Source: Taxillus chinensis (Eukaryota; Streptophyta; Magnoliopsida; Santalales; Loranthaceae). Taken from it: a stretch of DNA of 64,000 bases. The notes below the pieces were generated by a model that worked only from the letters and a program-made list of their open reading frames with translations, did not search any database and was not told the DNA's origin. Position 1 is the stretch's first letter; each line of letters begins with the position of its first letter. The position numbers and the translations under genes are program-made. Shown piece by piece: positions 51,301 through 61,700 of this stretch. The DNA lies in contig CM042089.1 in assembly GCA_023512835.1 (NCBI GenBank), positions 27,470,440-27,534,439 on the forward strand, read 5' to 3'.

Positions 51301-52916
51301 TGGAAAGCAAGAAGGGGCGTCCGGGGTAAGAAGAGAATAAAAGTACCACACACTAAAGCCAACCGTCGGAGCATGACGCCAACACAACCGGTCCAGCGCA
51401 GTCCGAGAGGAGCGACTGAAATACAAAAAAGCAAAGAAGGAGGAAAAGGATTCCAACTCCCAATCCTGGGCCGGACGCAAAAAAGACACCTCCCAATGCA
51501 AGGAATCCCCACGAGCCTGTAGAAAATCAGCCACACAGCCATCCTTGCGACAAGCAAGACGGTATAACTCCGGATAGGCCTCCCTCAAAGGCACCGGGCC
51601 ACACCAAATATCATCCCAAAAACGAATAGAGGAGCCATCCCCCACAACATAAGCCACCAACTAAGAGAAGGAATCCCATCGTGAACGGATAGCCTTCCAA
51701 TAGCCCATCCCATTAGGACCATGCGGGACCCGAGACATCCAACCCCCCTCTAAGGCACCAAATTTCATCACAATCACTTGCCGCTACAAGGCAGCCCTCT
51801 CAAGCCTGAACCGCAAAAGCCACTTACCAAGAAGAGCCGCATTAAACCGACGGATTGACTTAATAGCGAGACCACCCTGAGCAAGGGGTCGACAAACAAA
51901 CGCCTACCGAACCAAATGAGGTCGGGCCACCGCCACCATAGAACCCCAAAGAAAATTCCTCTGGATCTACTCAAGTCGGGAGGCCACCGCAGCAGGAATA
52001 GAGAAAAGAGATAAAAAATAGGTAGGCAAACCGGAGAGTGTGCTCTTGATCAAAGTAAGCCGACCACCCTTGGAAAGATAAATCCGCTTCCATCCCGCCA
52101 ACCGACATTCCATCTTCTCAAGAATCGGGTGCCAAATAGAGACACACTGGAAAGCGGCCCCCAAAGGCAGGCCCAAATAAGTAAGAGGCAACTGAGAAGT
52201 ATAGCACCCAAGAATATCCGCAAGTTCCCTCAAATGAGGCACCACCCCAACGGGCACTAACTCGGACTTGCCCAAATTGATGTGCAGCCCCGAAAGAGCC
52301 TCAAACCAAACAAGGAGGGCACGCAAATGAAATAGATGCTCAGGGTCAGGCTCACAAAAAAGCAGAGTATCATCCACGACCCGAGACTTTATTCGTTTCA
52401 AAAATAAATGCTAGTAAAACTATAAATGCATAGTTGTGCACAAGATTGTGCTAATTACTACAAAATTGAAAACTGAATTGAGGGGAAACATAAAGTCACC
52501 ATTTACGGACTCAATTTGTTCTCAAATCACATAAATAAATAATGGTTTGTTTCCAAATCTAGCCAATGCCACCTATATTTCCTCGGTGAAGCAGAAAATT
52601 CCTAAACTGTCTCAAAATTTTAAAGAGAACATGTATCACCAACATCCATAATAAACAAATCAGTAATGAATACACAACTAGCAAACTAACAAGTAATAAT
52701 CACAAACTAGAGAACATTTGAATGAATAGAAAGCATCAGCAGCCAAGCTAAAAATTAACTAGATTGATAAGCTCAGCAAGAAAATAAGATGCAGTCAAGT
52801 GATCAGATCATGCTACCTAACATTGAGCGAACTTTTTCAAGAGCTTCATCCGAGACTGGCCCATTGGGAGAAAATGATACTTTGCAAGCATTATAGAGCT
52901 TTTGAATTGCCGGCAT
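36388..52916 (-). CDS. PCO: Plant cysteine oxidase (PCO4/5-like), five coding exons, 14.6-kb first intron
   Basis: The coding exons on the - strand are 52916-52817, 38228-38083, 37908-37761, 36859-36644 and 36521-36388: 744 bases, 247 residues. All junctions are GT-AG and phases agree (100, 146, 148, 216, 134 bases). PCOs are cupin-fold thiol dioxygenases that use O2 to oxidise N-terminal cysteine of ERF-VII factors, VRN2 and ZPR2, marking them for the Arg/Cys N-degron pathway; they are the plant oxygen sensor. Visible here are ATG with [14 protein letters not shown] at the N-terminus, [20 protein letters not shown], Fe ligands His97 and His99 ([13 protein letters not shown]), His165 (GGNIHSFIA), [17 protein letters not shown], and the C-terminal [15 protein letters not shown]. 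Length and lack of an N-terminal extension fit the PCO4/5 group rather than the longer PCO1/2 group. No stop or frameshift. Intron 1 (38229-52816) is full of transposons. Confidence 0.93.
38229..38889 (-). other. PCO intron 1, 3' part without recognised element
   Basis: AT-rich sequence ending at the acceptor TTTCAG next to exon 2 (38228). Nothing else recognised. Confidence 0.5.
38890..43005 (+). mobile_element. Deleted Copia element (+), its 3' LTR split by a later insertion
   Basis: A left LTR-like segment (about 38890-39090) contains GTAATTTGAATAGTATTGCA and ends near ATATCAATAAAAGAATAT. At 39580-40045 a decayed RNase H region is readable on the + strand ([14 protein letters not shown] type). 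A second LTR-like start follows (40060-40113: GTAATTAGAATAATATGACA), and its remainder reappears at about 42920-42985 (TATTGTATGAAAATATCAATAAAAGAATAT). The piece between is a minus-strand Copia. Only fragments of pol are left, so most of the interior was deleted. Limits are approximate. Confidence 0.55.
40114..42915 (-). mobile_element. Copia element (-), 5' half missing, nested in the LTR of the + Copia
   Basis: On the - strand, integrase remnants at 42832-42566 ([20 protein letters not shown]) are followed by decayed linker, reverse transcriptase at about 41600-41000 ([46 protein letters not shown]), weak RNase H to about 40300, a purine tract (TTGAGGGAAAAAA) and an LTR (about 40279-40114). 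Several stops and frameshifts are present. Its LTR resembles the one at 56.75-56.96 kb (shared GTAGTTTCCTAAATA). No 5' LTR, gag or primer site is recognisable. Confidence 0.65.
43006..46239 (-). other. PCO intron 1, central stretch without recognised element
   Basis: About 3.2 kb with no protein family I can name on either strand. A diverged local duplication is visible near 45670-45820 (ATCTCTAGACTTATTGTT and ATCTCTAGACTCATTGTT). A G-rich tract lies at 46010-46050. It may be original intron sequence. Confidence 0.45.
46240..48900 (+). mobile_element. Degenerate Copia element (+) carrying a LINE insertion
   Basis: The left part (about 46240-46470) looks like an LTR and is followed by a mutated tRNA-Met primer site, TGGTTTCAGAGC (46473-46484). 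The + strand then shows a gag tail (about 46620), a protease remnant ([10 protein letters not shown] near 46935-46965) and the pre-integrase start ([19 protein letters not shown], about 47110-47170). After the LINE it resumes at about 47815 with the pre-integrase motif ([19 protein letters not shown]), then integrase ([30 protein letters not shown]) to about 48640. Stops and indels are many. RT and the 3' LTR are missing. Confidence 0.7.
47190..47812 (+). mobile_element. 5'-truncated LINE fragment (zf-RVT end) inserted in the Copia element
   Basis: The + strand frame 47200-47709 encodes the zinc-binding reverse-transcriptase tail of plant L1-type LINEs ([52 protein letters not shown]), then a 3' untranslated region and a run of ten A at 47803-47812. 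The left limit is where the Copia peptide stops making sense. No target duplication could be identified with confidence. It is in the same clade as the LINE at 50.7-52.4 kb. Confidence 0.78.
48901..49700 (-). mobile_element. 3' end of a third Copia element (-): RNase H relic, polypurine tract, partial LTR
   Basis: On the - strand, about 49600-49080 shows a decayed RNase H region; around 49470-49360 it has the expected order of motifs for adapted RNase H. It is followed by a purine tract (CAAGGGAGAG) and an LTR start TGTTACCGTAAATAGAATGA at about 49038. The LTR fades near 48900. The rest of the element is not recognised. Confidence 0.5.
49701..50199. other. PCO intron 1, stretch without recognised element
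   Basis: AT-rich, about 0.5 kb, nothing recognised. Confidence 0.5.
50200..50640 (+). pseudogene. Old LINE/L1-type reverse transcriptase relic
   Basis: The + strand shows short pieces typical of the C-terminal part of a common plant LINE-type [16 protein letters not shown] (about 50217), then [15 protein letters not shown] (about 50355). Several stops and frameshifts separate them. It is older than the neighbouring LINE insertion. Confidence 0.5.
50704..52389 (-). mobile_element. 5'-truncated L1-type LINE with 11-bp target-site duplication
   Basis: A 1686-bp insertion flanked by TATTCGTTTCA at 50693-50703 and 52390-52400. The - strand carries the late part of a reverse transcriptase (about 52389-51967; [48 protein letters not shown]), a link region with a few stops, and the zf-RVT domain (about 51350-50900; [45 protein letters not shown]). 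It ends in a short A-rich tail, seen as T on the + strand from 50704. All the features expected from target-primed reverse transcription are present. Confidence 0.9.
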
Positions 52917-53900
52917 GATTAGAGATGAGGCCAGAAAACTAAACTTGCTAAAAATCAGAAAACTGATCCACCCACGAGTAAAAACTACAAACTGCAACCA
53001 AGGATTAAATATGCTAATAACTGAATCTCATTCCGCAAACCAAATTGGCAAAAATACATCAGCGCGGCAGTGCCTTGGAACCGTGAGGCTATTTAGCTGC
53101 AACCGTACCTACCCACAAACAAAATTGATGCAAAAAGCAAAATATAAACACGTATTAAAGTAAATTTTATACCACTAAGGGTTGGAAATTGCAACATGGT
53201 ACTCTGAAATTTAAATAAAACGAAAAAGACAACAACATGGGGTCTCTAGCAAATTATATGTAATAAGTTCAGTTGAAGGCTCCGTTTGGCTGATGGGAAA
53301 ATCCAAGGCGATAAGTAAAATGGGTAAAAAGAAAAAACTATCCAATCGAGTCCTCCATTGCTCAAAACCAGAATAACGTGCGACACAACATTCCAAATGC
53401 TTCGCACCCACAAACATTTTCCCATAGAAAACAAAAAATTAAGATAAATCAGCGGAAAATAAAAAATCAAACAGTAATAAAGAACATGAATCGATTGTAG
53501 TGATTGAAAAATTTGGTGTCGAATAAAACGGAAGCCGGAAGATCCATCACATGCGAACAGCGAACAGAATCGCCATGAACAACAAATGGGTACGCAAAAT
53601 GCACGATTACACAGACAGAGGCGAACAACACCAACATCATCGTACCTGGGAACCGCATGATTCGTGTACCTACAGTAGAGGGAGAGATGAAGACGCAAGC
53701 GAAGAAGACAAGGACGAGATGGAGGATGACGACGGAAGATTTTGTGAGAGCTCGGTGGTGCCTTTCTCGGCCTTTCACCTGGGCCGCGTTGAAGCGACCC
53801 CAACCGATGTCACTATTATGTTTTTGTTTTGTTTTTGTTGTTTCGTTTGCTTTTTTAATGACCAATAAAAAAAATGGGTGGGGGAGAAGGCAAATGTCTG
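52917..53900 (-). promoter_or_regulatory. PCO 5' untranslated exon(s) and promoter region
   Basis: Upstream of the PCO start codon is a probable leader intron: a donor-like CCCAG/GTACGATG at about 53645 and an acceptor-like GGTTGCAG at about 53094-53101. The first non-coding exon would lie at about 53650-53800, which is pyrimidine-rich on the - strand and higher in GC, as usual near plant start sites. Frames in this region are probably leader sequence. I see no clear TATA box. Confidence 0.5.
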
Positions 53901-54035
53901 CTTGCAGTGGGAATCTATTAAAAAAAAAGGTTACAATTCACTACATATTCATTTGACTTGACCATAAATAAATAGTGCTTTGGTTCTAAGGGAAACTTTT
54001 CTTGGTCTCTCAACTGGCCATGCAAGTTTTCTTTT

Positions 54036-56750
54036 TTAACTCTTCTTTGTGCAAGCCGTTGATAAGTCATGGAACAATAAGATTTTTTTTGTTTCGTTAA
54101 CTTACAAGCCGTTGATATAATTTTAATTTGGAATGTGACAATGTTATTATTTGTTTGCTTTCAAGATTTGGGTCTCATATTAATTAATATATCAGAGTCA
54201 TAAAACTATAAATCTCTAAGTTATTATTAGAATATTGAATCTCAAATCACCAATCTTTATCTTTTTGTTTTGTTTCTATAATTATTATAATGTGTTTTAT
54301 AGTTTGTATTTTATTTTGTATTGCTTGCTTTTATATGTTATTATAATAATAAAATAAATAAATAAATCATTTTAGCATTCGTGCTAATAAATCACTTGGT
54401 AAGGAAATACCTATGTCATTTGTATAGGTATCATTTTAGTTTAAAATTATTTTGATGATGCCTTTTCAAGAGGTTTATTTATCTATAAAAAACAAATTAA
54501 GCTTATTGATTTTTATACATATCTGTTCAAAAAGTTGGATTTTGATTTGGGTACCCGGTACTATTCCAAGTCCATAGCCCTTATTTGTACATGATACCTT
54601 TTCTTTGTATAAAATAATACTTTATTCAAATTATAATTTGAATAAAGTGATTGCTTTTTAAAAATAAATTTTTAGTTAGATATTTTTTTAAAACTCTCCT
54701 TTATGCAAGTTAGCATGTGTACACGACTTACATACTATTGATATAATTTTAATAAGTTGGAGTGCGACAATGTGATTATTTGTTTGCTTTCAAGGTCTCA
54801 TATTAATATATCAAAGCCATGGAATAATAAGTCTCTTAGTTATTATTAGAATATTGAATCTCATTTATAAATCACCAATCTTGATTTTTTTTTGTTTTGT
54901 TTCTTCAATTATTGTAATGTCTTTTATAGTTTGTATTTTTTTGTACTGCTTGCTTTTATATGTTGTTGTAATAAAAGAAAGAAAATAGACCTTTTTAACA
55001 TACATGCTAATAAATCACTTGGTAAGGAAATATCTATGTCATTTGTATAGGTATCATTTTAGTTTAAAATTGTTTTGACAATGCCTTTTCAAGAGGTTTA
55101 CTTATCTATAAAAAACAAATTAAACTTATTGATTTTTATACATATCTCTTCAAAAAGTTGGATTTTGATTTGGGTACCCGGTACTATTCCAAGTCCATAG
55201 CCCCTATTTGTACATGACACCTTTTGTTTTTAAATAAAATAATACTTTATTCAAATCATAATCTGAATAAAGTGATTGTTTTTTAAAAATAAATTTTTAG
55301 TTATATATATATTTTTAAATTCTTCTTTATGCAAGCCAGCGTGCGTACACAACTTATAGGCCGTTAATATAATTTTAATAAGTTGAAGTGTAATAATGTG
55401 ATTATTTATTTGCTTTCAAGATTTGGGTCTCATATTAATATATCAAAGCCGTGGAATAATAAGTCTCTTAGTTATTATTAGAATATTGAATCTCATTTCT
55501 AAATCACCAATCTTGATTTTTTTTGTTTTGTTTCTTATATTATTGTAATGTCTTTTATAGTTTGTATTTTTTTTGTACTGCTTGCTTTTATGTGTTGTTG
55601 TAATAAAAAAAGAAAATAGACCTTTTTAACATACATGCTAATAAATCACTTGGTAAGGAAATACCTATGTCATTTGTATAGGTATCATTTTAGTTTAAAA
55701 TTGTTTTGACAATGCCTTTTCAAGAGGTTTACTTATCTATAAAAAATAAATTAAACTTATTGATTTTTATACATATCTCTTCAAAAAGTTGGATTTTGAT
55801 TTGGGTACCCGGTACTATTCCAAGTCCATAGCCCCTATTTGTACATGACACCTTTTGTTTTTGAATAAAATAATACTTTATTAAAATCATAATTTGAATA
55901 AAATGATTGTTTTTAAAAATAAATTTTTAGTTATATATATATTTTTTAAAATTCTTCTTTATGCAAGCTAGCGTGCGTACACGGCTTAGAGGCCGTTGAT
56001 ATAGTTTTAATAAGTTGGAGTGCAATAATGTGAGTATTTGTTTGCTTTCAAGATTTGGGTCTTATATTAATATATCAAAGCCATGGAATAATAAGTCTTT
56101 TAGTTATTATTAGAATATTGAATCTCATTTCTGAATCACTAATCTTGATTTTTCTGTTTTGTTTCTTCAATTATTGTAATGTGTTTATAGTTTGTATTTT
56201 ATTTTGTAATGCTTGCTTTTATATGTTATTGTAATAAAAGAAAGAAAATACATCTTTTTAACATACGTGCTAATAAATCACTTGGTAAGGAAATACCTAT
56301 GCCATTTGTATAGGTATCATTTTAGTTTAAAATTTTTTTGATGATGCCTTTTCAAGAGGTTTATTTATATATAAAAAATAAATTAAGCTTATAGATTTTT
56401 ATACATCTCTTAAAAAAGTTGGATTTTGATTTGGGTACCTGGTACTATTCCAAGTCCATAGCCTCTATTTGTACATGATACCTTTTGTTTTTGACTAAAA
56501 TAATACTTTATAAGTGATTGTTTTTAAAAAATAAATTTTTAGTTAGATATTTTTTTAAAACTTTTCTTTATGCAAGCTAGCATGCGTACACGACTTACAT
56601 GCCATTGATATAATTTTAATAAGTTGGAGTGCGACAATGTAATTATTTGTTTGCTTTCAAGATTTGGGTCTCATATTAATATATCAAAGCCATGGAATAA
56701 GTCTCTTAGTTATTATTAGAATATTGAATCTCATTTCTAAATCACAATTG
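54036..56750. repeat. Tandem array of about 628-bp units, four full copies plus a partial copy
   Basis: The landmark GGTACCCGGTACTATTCCAA recurs at about 54550, 55172, 55804 and 56433 (last copy CCTGG), with spacings near 622, 632 and 629 bp. The second landmark CTTTATGCAAG recurs near 54702, 55327, 55958 and 56570, with a diverged first copy at 54050 (CTTTGTGCAAG). Unit-to-unit identity is high by eye, with small indels in A or T runs. The last copy is cut off near 56750 by a Copia LTR. The unit is AT-rich and non-coding, and I do not recognise its family. Confidence 0.9.
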
Positions 56751-58200
56751 GAAAGAATTGGAATGGAAAGAATCTTCAATCAAATAATTATCATGTATAT
56801 CTTGTGATCAATCAAATAATTGTTATATATTTTGTAATTAAGTAGTTTCCTAAATAGGTTTATTGCCTAGGTTAGGTCATCACAATTTTGTATTTATATA
56901 TGTATGTAAGCCTCATTTGATATAACAATAAAAAAGATTGTATTTTTTTTCTCTTATTTTCTACTTAGTATCAAAGCCTAGAGCCTAACCCTAAGAGGTG
57001 CTCCTCGTCACCGTCTTGCAGTCATTTGACTTGTTTAAACAGGTTGACGTATCCTCTCTAGGTCAAAGACGACTTCCCATAGCGTATGGACATCATCACT
57101 GTAGTTGCCACCGCCTCTGACTGCCGCCGCTGCGCCGCCAGTTACCGTTGTTTCTCTTGTAACTAAAACAGCGTAACTTCACGTTGTGAAGTTACGTTTT
57201 TCAATTGTCACTGCACATCCCACGTGCGCTGCCACCACCGACGCCACCACCGCCCTTGACCATCGTCACCTACGCCTTCGTCGTCGCCGTTATCGTCGTC
57301 GCCGCTATTACCATTGACAGCCACGTTCAGATCCACAACAGCGTAATATTCACGCTGTGAAGTTACACAACGATCGTCACTGTCGCTACCAAGCCTACAT
57401 CCGTCACCTCCACTGCCGTCGCCGCCGGACATTTTTGCCATCGCCGGACTTCGCCGTCTCCGCCGCCTATTGTCGCCAGAAGCTCCTACTATCGCCTGTT
57501 GCATCCTACAACCCTCGCCAGACCTAGTGTTATTTGGACAAGCGTGCATTTTTGGATTCTGTTTTTCCACAGTGACACGTACACATCTTGGTTTGAAGCC
57601 TTGTTTGGCGTATGTGACTTCTTTGAGTCAGAATTCCCTTGTGTAGCAAAATTAACGGATCTAATGGATATATCTTCTGCTTCTCATGTGACTCACGTGT
57701 TCCAGGAGGAGGATGTCTCTCAATTGGCTTTACTTTCCTTTACTAGCAATCCCCAGGTTATTGATTCTAGAGCTACTGACCATATGACAAGTAATTCTTC
57801 TCTAATTACTTCTCTTGAGTCCTCATCAGTTAAATCTGTTCAGGTTACTAATGGAACTTTCATGCCAATTACTGGGGCTGGAAGTGTCTCTCTTTCACCT
57901 ATACTTTCTTTGTCATCTATTTTACCTACTCATAATCTCTCTAATAACCTTCTTTCCATTATCCAAATTACTAAACGTCTTAATTGTTATGTAACCTTTT
58001 ATTCTACTCATTGTGTATTTCAGGACAATCTTACAAAGAAGACGATTGGCATTGGTATGACTAGCCTCCCTTGCCGCTGCTACACTGGAGAGATGTCATC
58101 CTGCGATGCTCCACCACCCTGCATCTCCCAGTTGGTCAACGCTGAAGCTCATCAATCCGTCGAGGAAGAGGTTGGCTGATTCATGAAATTAAAGAAGCCT
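56751..58200 (+). mobile_element. 5' part of a Copia element: LTR, primer site, decayed gag and protease
   Basis: The LTR runs from about 56751 to 56962 and is followed by TAGTATCAAAGC (56966-56977), the tRNA-Met primer site with two G-to-A changes. A GC-rich gag-side region follows (57000-57500). The + frame at about 57650-58180 holds the protease and pre-integrase region: the active site reads IDSRATDHMT, so the glycine next to the catalytic Asp is replaced by Arg. Downstream pol is missing. The element cuts the 628-bp array. Its LTR is related to the minus Copia in PCO intron 1. Confidence 0.7.
57173..57195. repeat. Perfect 10-bp hairpin, loop of 3
   Basis: GTAACTTCAC-GTT-GTGAAGTTAC is a perfect inverted repeat. 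A decayed version (GTAATATTCACGCTGTGAAGTTAC) lies about 170 bp downstream near 57342-57366. Both follow ACAGC, so the hairpin was copied together with its flank. Confidence 0.85.
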
Positions 58201-59299
58201 ACTTGGTGGGAATTTACTTGTTCAACTACATTTTTTTTATTACTAGTTGCTTGATATATGGTTGGTTGAATTTTGTTAGTTTATAGTTAGTTTCCATGAG
58301 TTCTTCTTGCCATTTGATTACTCACGAATAGTGGGTGACGAGTCCTTATCTCTCCCGTTCCAGAATGATCTATGAACAATTCATGCTTTTGTTTTGTTTC
58401 ACGGCACATTCCTAATATGTGTGTTTCATGCGTATGGCATCCTTGTTTGGTAACACTGTTTGCGAATCATCTGTGTTTGTTGGCATCTGTATTGGTTTGC
58501 TTTAAACCTTTGGTTTGTGACACCTCTGTTTGTTGTTTGGGCCTAAATGTATACTGCTTACCATCAAACTCTGCCTTTCCAAATAGCATGAGATAGGGAT
58601 TGTAGGTTCCCCTCTATTTGTTCTCAGTGGTTATCACATCATTTGGACGTTGGTCATTGGAATCACCTGTTGACCCTTACTGTTTTGTTTATTGCTTGTT
58701 GTGCTGTTGTTTGCTTTTGTGTAGTGGTTTTGTTTAGTCTGTTCCCTATGGGTTTCTACCCTCATTTTTACTATGTGTTTTTGTTTTTTAAACCTTCAAA
58801 CCAATCTTTGTTTTGTAGGAGAACCTCATTAACCATTGTATTTTTTTATTTTTATTTTTTTCACTTTATTTTATTTTTTGGTTTTTGTTTTTGTTTGTTC
58901 CTTTTCCATTTGTAATTAGGCCTTAGGCCTTGCAATTGTAATATGTAAGAAAGAATATTGAAAAAGAAAATAGTCCAAAAAAGATAAAAATTGTTTTCTT
59001 AAAAATGCTTTCATCAAAAAAATAAAATAAAAAATAAATTCAAAGAGTCTTCCTGTATTTACCAAACATTTTTTCTTTTTCTCTTTTTACATTCTTAGAA
59101 TTTTTTTTGGATCCGTTAAATAAATTTTAAGACTTATTTAGGATTATTCATTGGTTTGTAATACTTCAAATTTTTTAGGATGTAATATGATTTAATTCAA
59201 TTTTGACAAATAACATAAAAAAAGTAAAAAAAAAAGTAGACAATTTAAGTCCTAAAAAATGTTTAGACAAGCGAATTAAAGCAACAAGTTAAAACAAAT
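58201..59299. other. T-rich stretch without recognised gene
   Basis: Long T-rich runs give Phe/Leu-rich open frames on the + strand (for example 58643-58915). These look like composition effects, not genes. Confidence 0.5.
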
Positions 59300-61359
59300 T
59301 AGAAACCTCTCAAATTCCTAAGATAGGTACCGAAAGGGCGTTGTAGGGGTGCTAATCCTTTCCCACGCATAGCAAACTCCTACACCTAACTCTAGTGATG
59401 TAGACTATTTTAGGTGACCAACTGCACCTCAAAAATAGTTGGTGGTGAATCTGTATCTTTTTCATCACCATTCGGGTGAAGGATAAAATGACCGCATCCT
59501 CAAAAGTGGGTTTTCTCTCGGATGAAATCCGGTGATGACAACTAGCGACTCTACTGGTGAAAATTAGAGAGTTAGGTCTAGGATTAGGATTAGGAGGTTT
59601 ATTCTTTGTTTTAAATTGTTTTATTCTTTCATTCTTTATTTAATCGATTTATTTACTGCGCTTAATCGCCGTTGCATGATAGTTTTGATTCACATGCTTT
59701 AATGCCATGATAGTCATGTTTTACTGCTTTTCCTAATTGTTACATTCATGTATAAACCCTATACTCGGGTTTTTATCATAGTCTAGGTTAGCAAGATTTA
59801 TTAAGGTACCCTGCACGTTGATCATTATCCGCAAAGGGACCCCGAACTCCTCACTCAAGCTTGAGGTCCTTTTAAGGCTCGTCCTTTTAAGGCCCCCCTC
59901 TGGTAGATCCATAGTGTACGGAGCCCTCTATAGAGAAAGTTTGAGGACCAACAAATAAGATAGGTTTAGAATTAGGAGCCCATTATGGGCATTGACCCAC
60001 ATATTGTTTGCTCATTTTAGCCTTCCTTTTGAAGGATAGGTGCATTCATAGAAGACCATATTATTTTATTACTGCTATCTTGCTATATTATTATTGTTAT
60101 TGTTCATCTATTGTCTTTTTTATGTTATTATTCTTCTTACTAATCTCGTTTCGGTTCATGCAATTGTTCATATTGAATATTATTGTATATTATTTTTTTT
60201 ACTAACCTTATCTTTATTGTATAAATATTAATGTTTTTTTAAACCTTATCTTGTATATTGTTATTCTTTTAATATGACATTCATTCATACACTTGTTCAT
60301 ATAGTCTTAGGGCATTAATACCAAACATAAATTTAGGTGTACATTCAAGCATTCATTATTTAGTCTTCATTAATCTATATGTGTTCATGCATTTCATAAC
60401 CAGAAAAAGAAGAAAGACAAAACAAAAAGAGCGACAAAAAAAAGGGAGATCATGTAAATAATACAAACCCTTAAGACTCGCAATATGCTTCATGCATATC
60501 TAAAAATGGTAGGTTTTTAGAACTGATATGTACAATCCTTGCATGTACACATACCTTCATCATAAAAATGAAAAATGAAAAATGAAAAAAATGAAAAAAT
60601 AAAACAAAATAAAAGGGAGCTTACTGCATTTTACCTTTTTCAGAAGTCAACATAGCGCACCGATACAATCTGCGATCCCGTCATCAACCATCCATCTTAA
60701 TGACAGAACTCAAAGCAGTCCAGTACTCCAAATGTCAGCTTGAACCTATTGCGGGAGCATTCAAGCTAGCAAATAAGAGAACTACAAAAAATGAAGAACA
60801 AGCTTTGTGATCCCTTTGTGAACTTTCTGGGTATATAAGTGTTTCCTTAAAAAAAAGTTATTTTTCTATTTTCAAATAAAACAAGTTGTACATACATTTT
60901 GCATGCTCTTTGGGTTTCTAGAACTTTGTTCCTTTATTTGGCATTTATAGAAAAATAAAAACTTGTCTTTCAAACTAAGTTATTTTACCCACATTTTGCA
61001 TGCAATGTCCATTATCACTTGTTTACTGTCCTGACATGGGTAATAGGCCCAAGAGGGGCATACCAAACAAAGAATCTAGGCTATCTAGGTTTAGCCGAAG
61101 CCAAAAGGACGATCAAGGAGCAATTACCGTTGAAATCAAAGAACCCAACTCAAGAAAAGCAACATCAACTTCAAACAGAGGCATTTGACACAAAGTGCTC
61201 CTTCAATCGCCAAGAGATAAGTTCATTTCCGTTTGAATATTTTGAGACAAATTTTGATTGTTTAAAATGAAGAGAGGCCGTCTTTTCTCACCTCATAATA
61301 CTACCATTGCTAACCCTTTTTGAGCTTGAATATATTTCTTTCAAATAACCTGATCCGTA

Positions 61360-61700
61360 GTTCATCCCACATTGAGGCAATTTATAAGTGTCAAGGCCCC
61401 ATGCTGGGGCAATTTTTTAAATTAATTCTTATACTGGGGTAGTTTTTAAGACTGCCCCTAGATACGTACCCCACAACGGGGGTTGTTTTTGTTTAAAAAA
61501 AAGAGCAAAAGAAAAGAAAGAAAGAAAAGCATAACCCTCATGTTGGGGTAGTTTTTAAGACCTCTCATAGATATACCCCACAATTGGGACAATTTTTGTT
61601 ACATAGAGAAAAAAGAGCGAAAAAAAAGAAAAAAAAATCCGCATTGGGATAATTTTGTAAAGTATTCCCACATTGGGGCAATTTCAACAATTTTGTAAAG
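61360..61700. repeat. Diverged short repeats with the motif TGGGGCAATTTTT
   Basis: The motif CCCACATTGGGGCAATTTT, or forms such as TGGGGTAGTTTTTAAGAC and TTGGGACAATTTTTG, recurs at least seven times at uneven spacing. Some units are followed by the same CC(C/T)(C/A)TAGATA(C/T)..CCCCACAA segment, so larger units of about 115 bp also exist. Confidence 0.7.

Noticed and set aside
53246..53803. A 185-codon - strand frame with hydrophobic segments upstream of PCO
   Set aside because: It coincides with the PCO leader exon and promoter; no family resemblance, and the open frame is best explained by chance.
57208..57570. A 120-codon - strand frame rich in Gly, Asp and Arg
   Set aside because: It is antisense to the GC-rich gag region of a Copia element and has low-complexity composition.
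58643..58915. A Phe/Leu/Cys-rich frame that looks like membrane segments
   Set aside because: It comes from T-rich low-complexity DNA; no conserved motif and no splice or start context.
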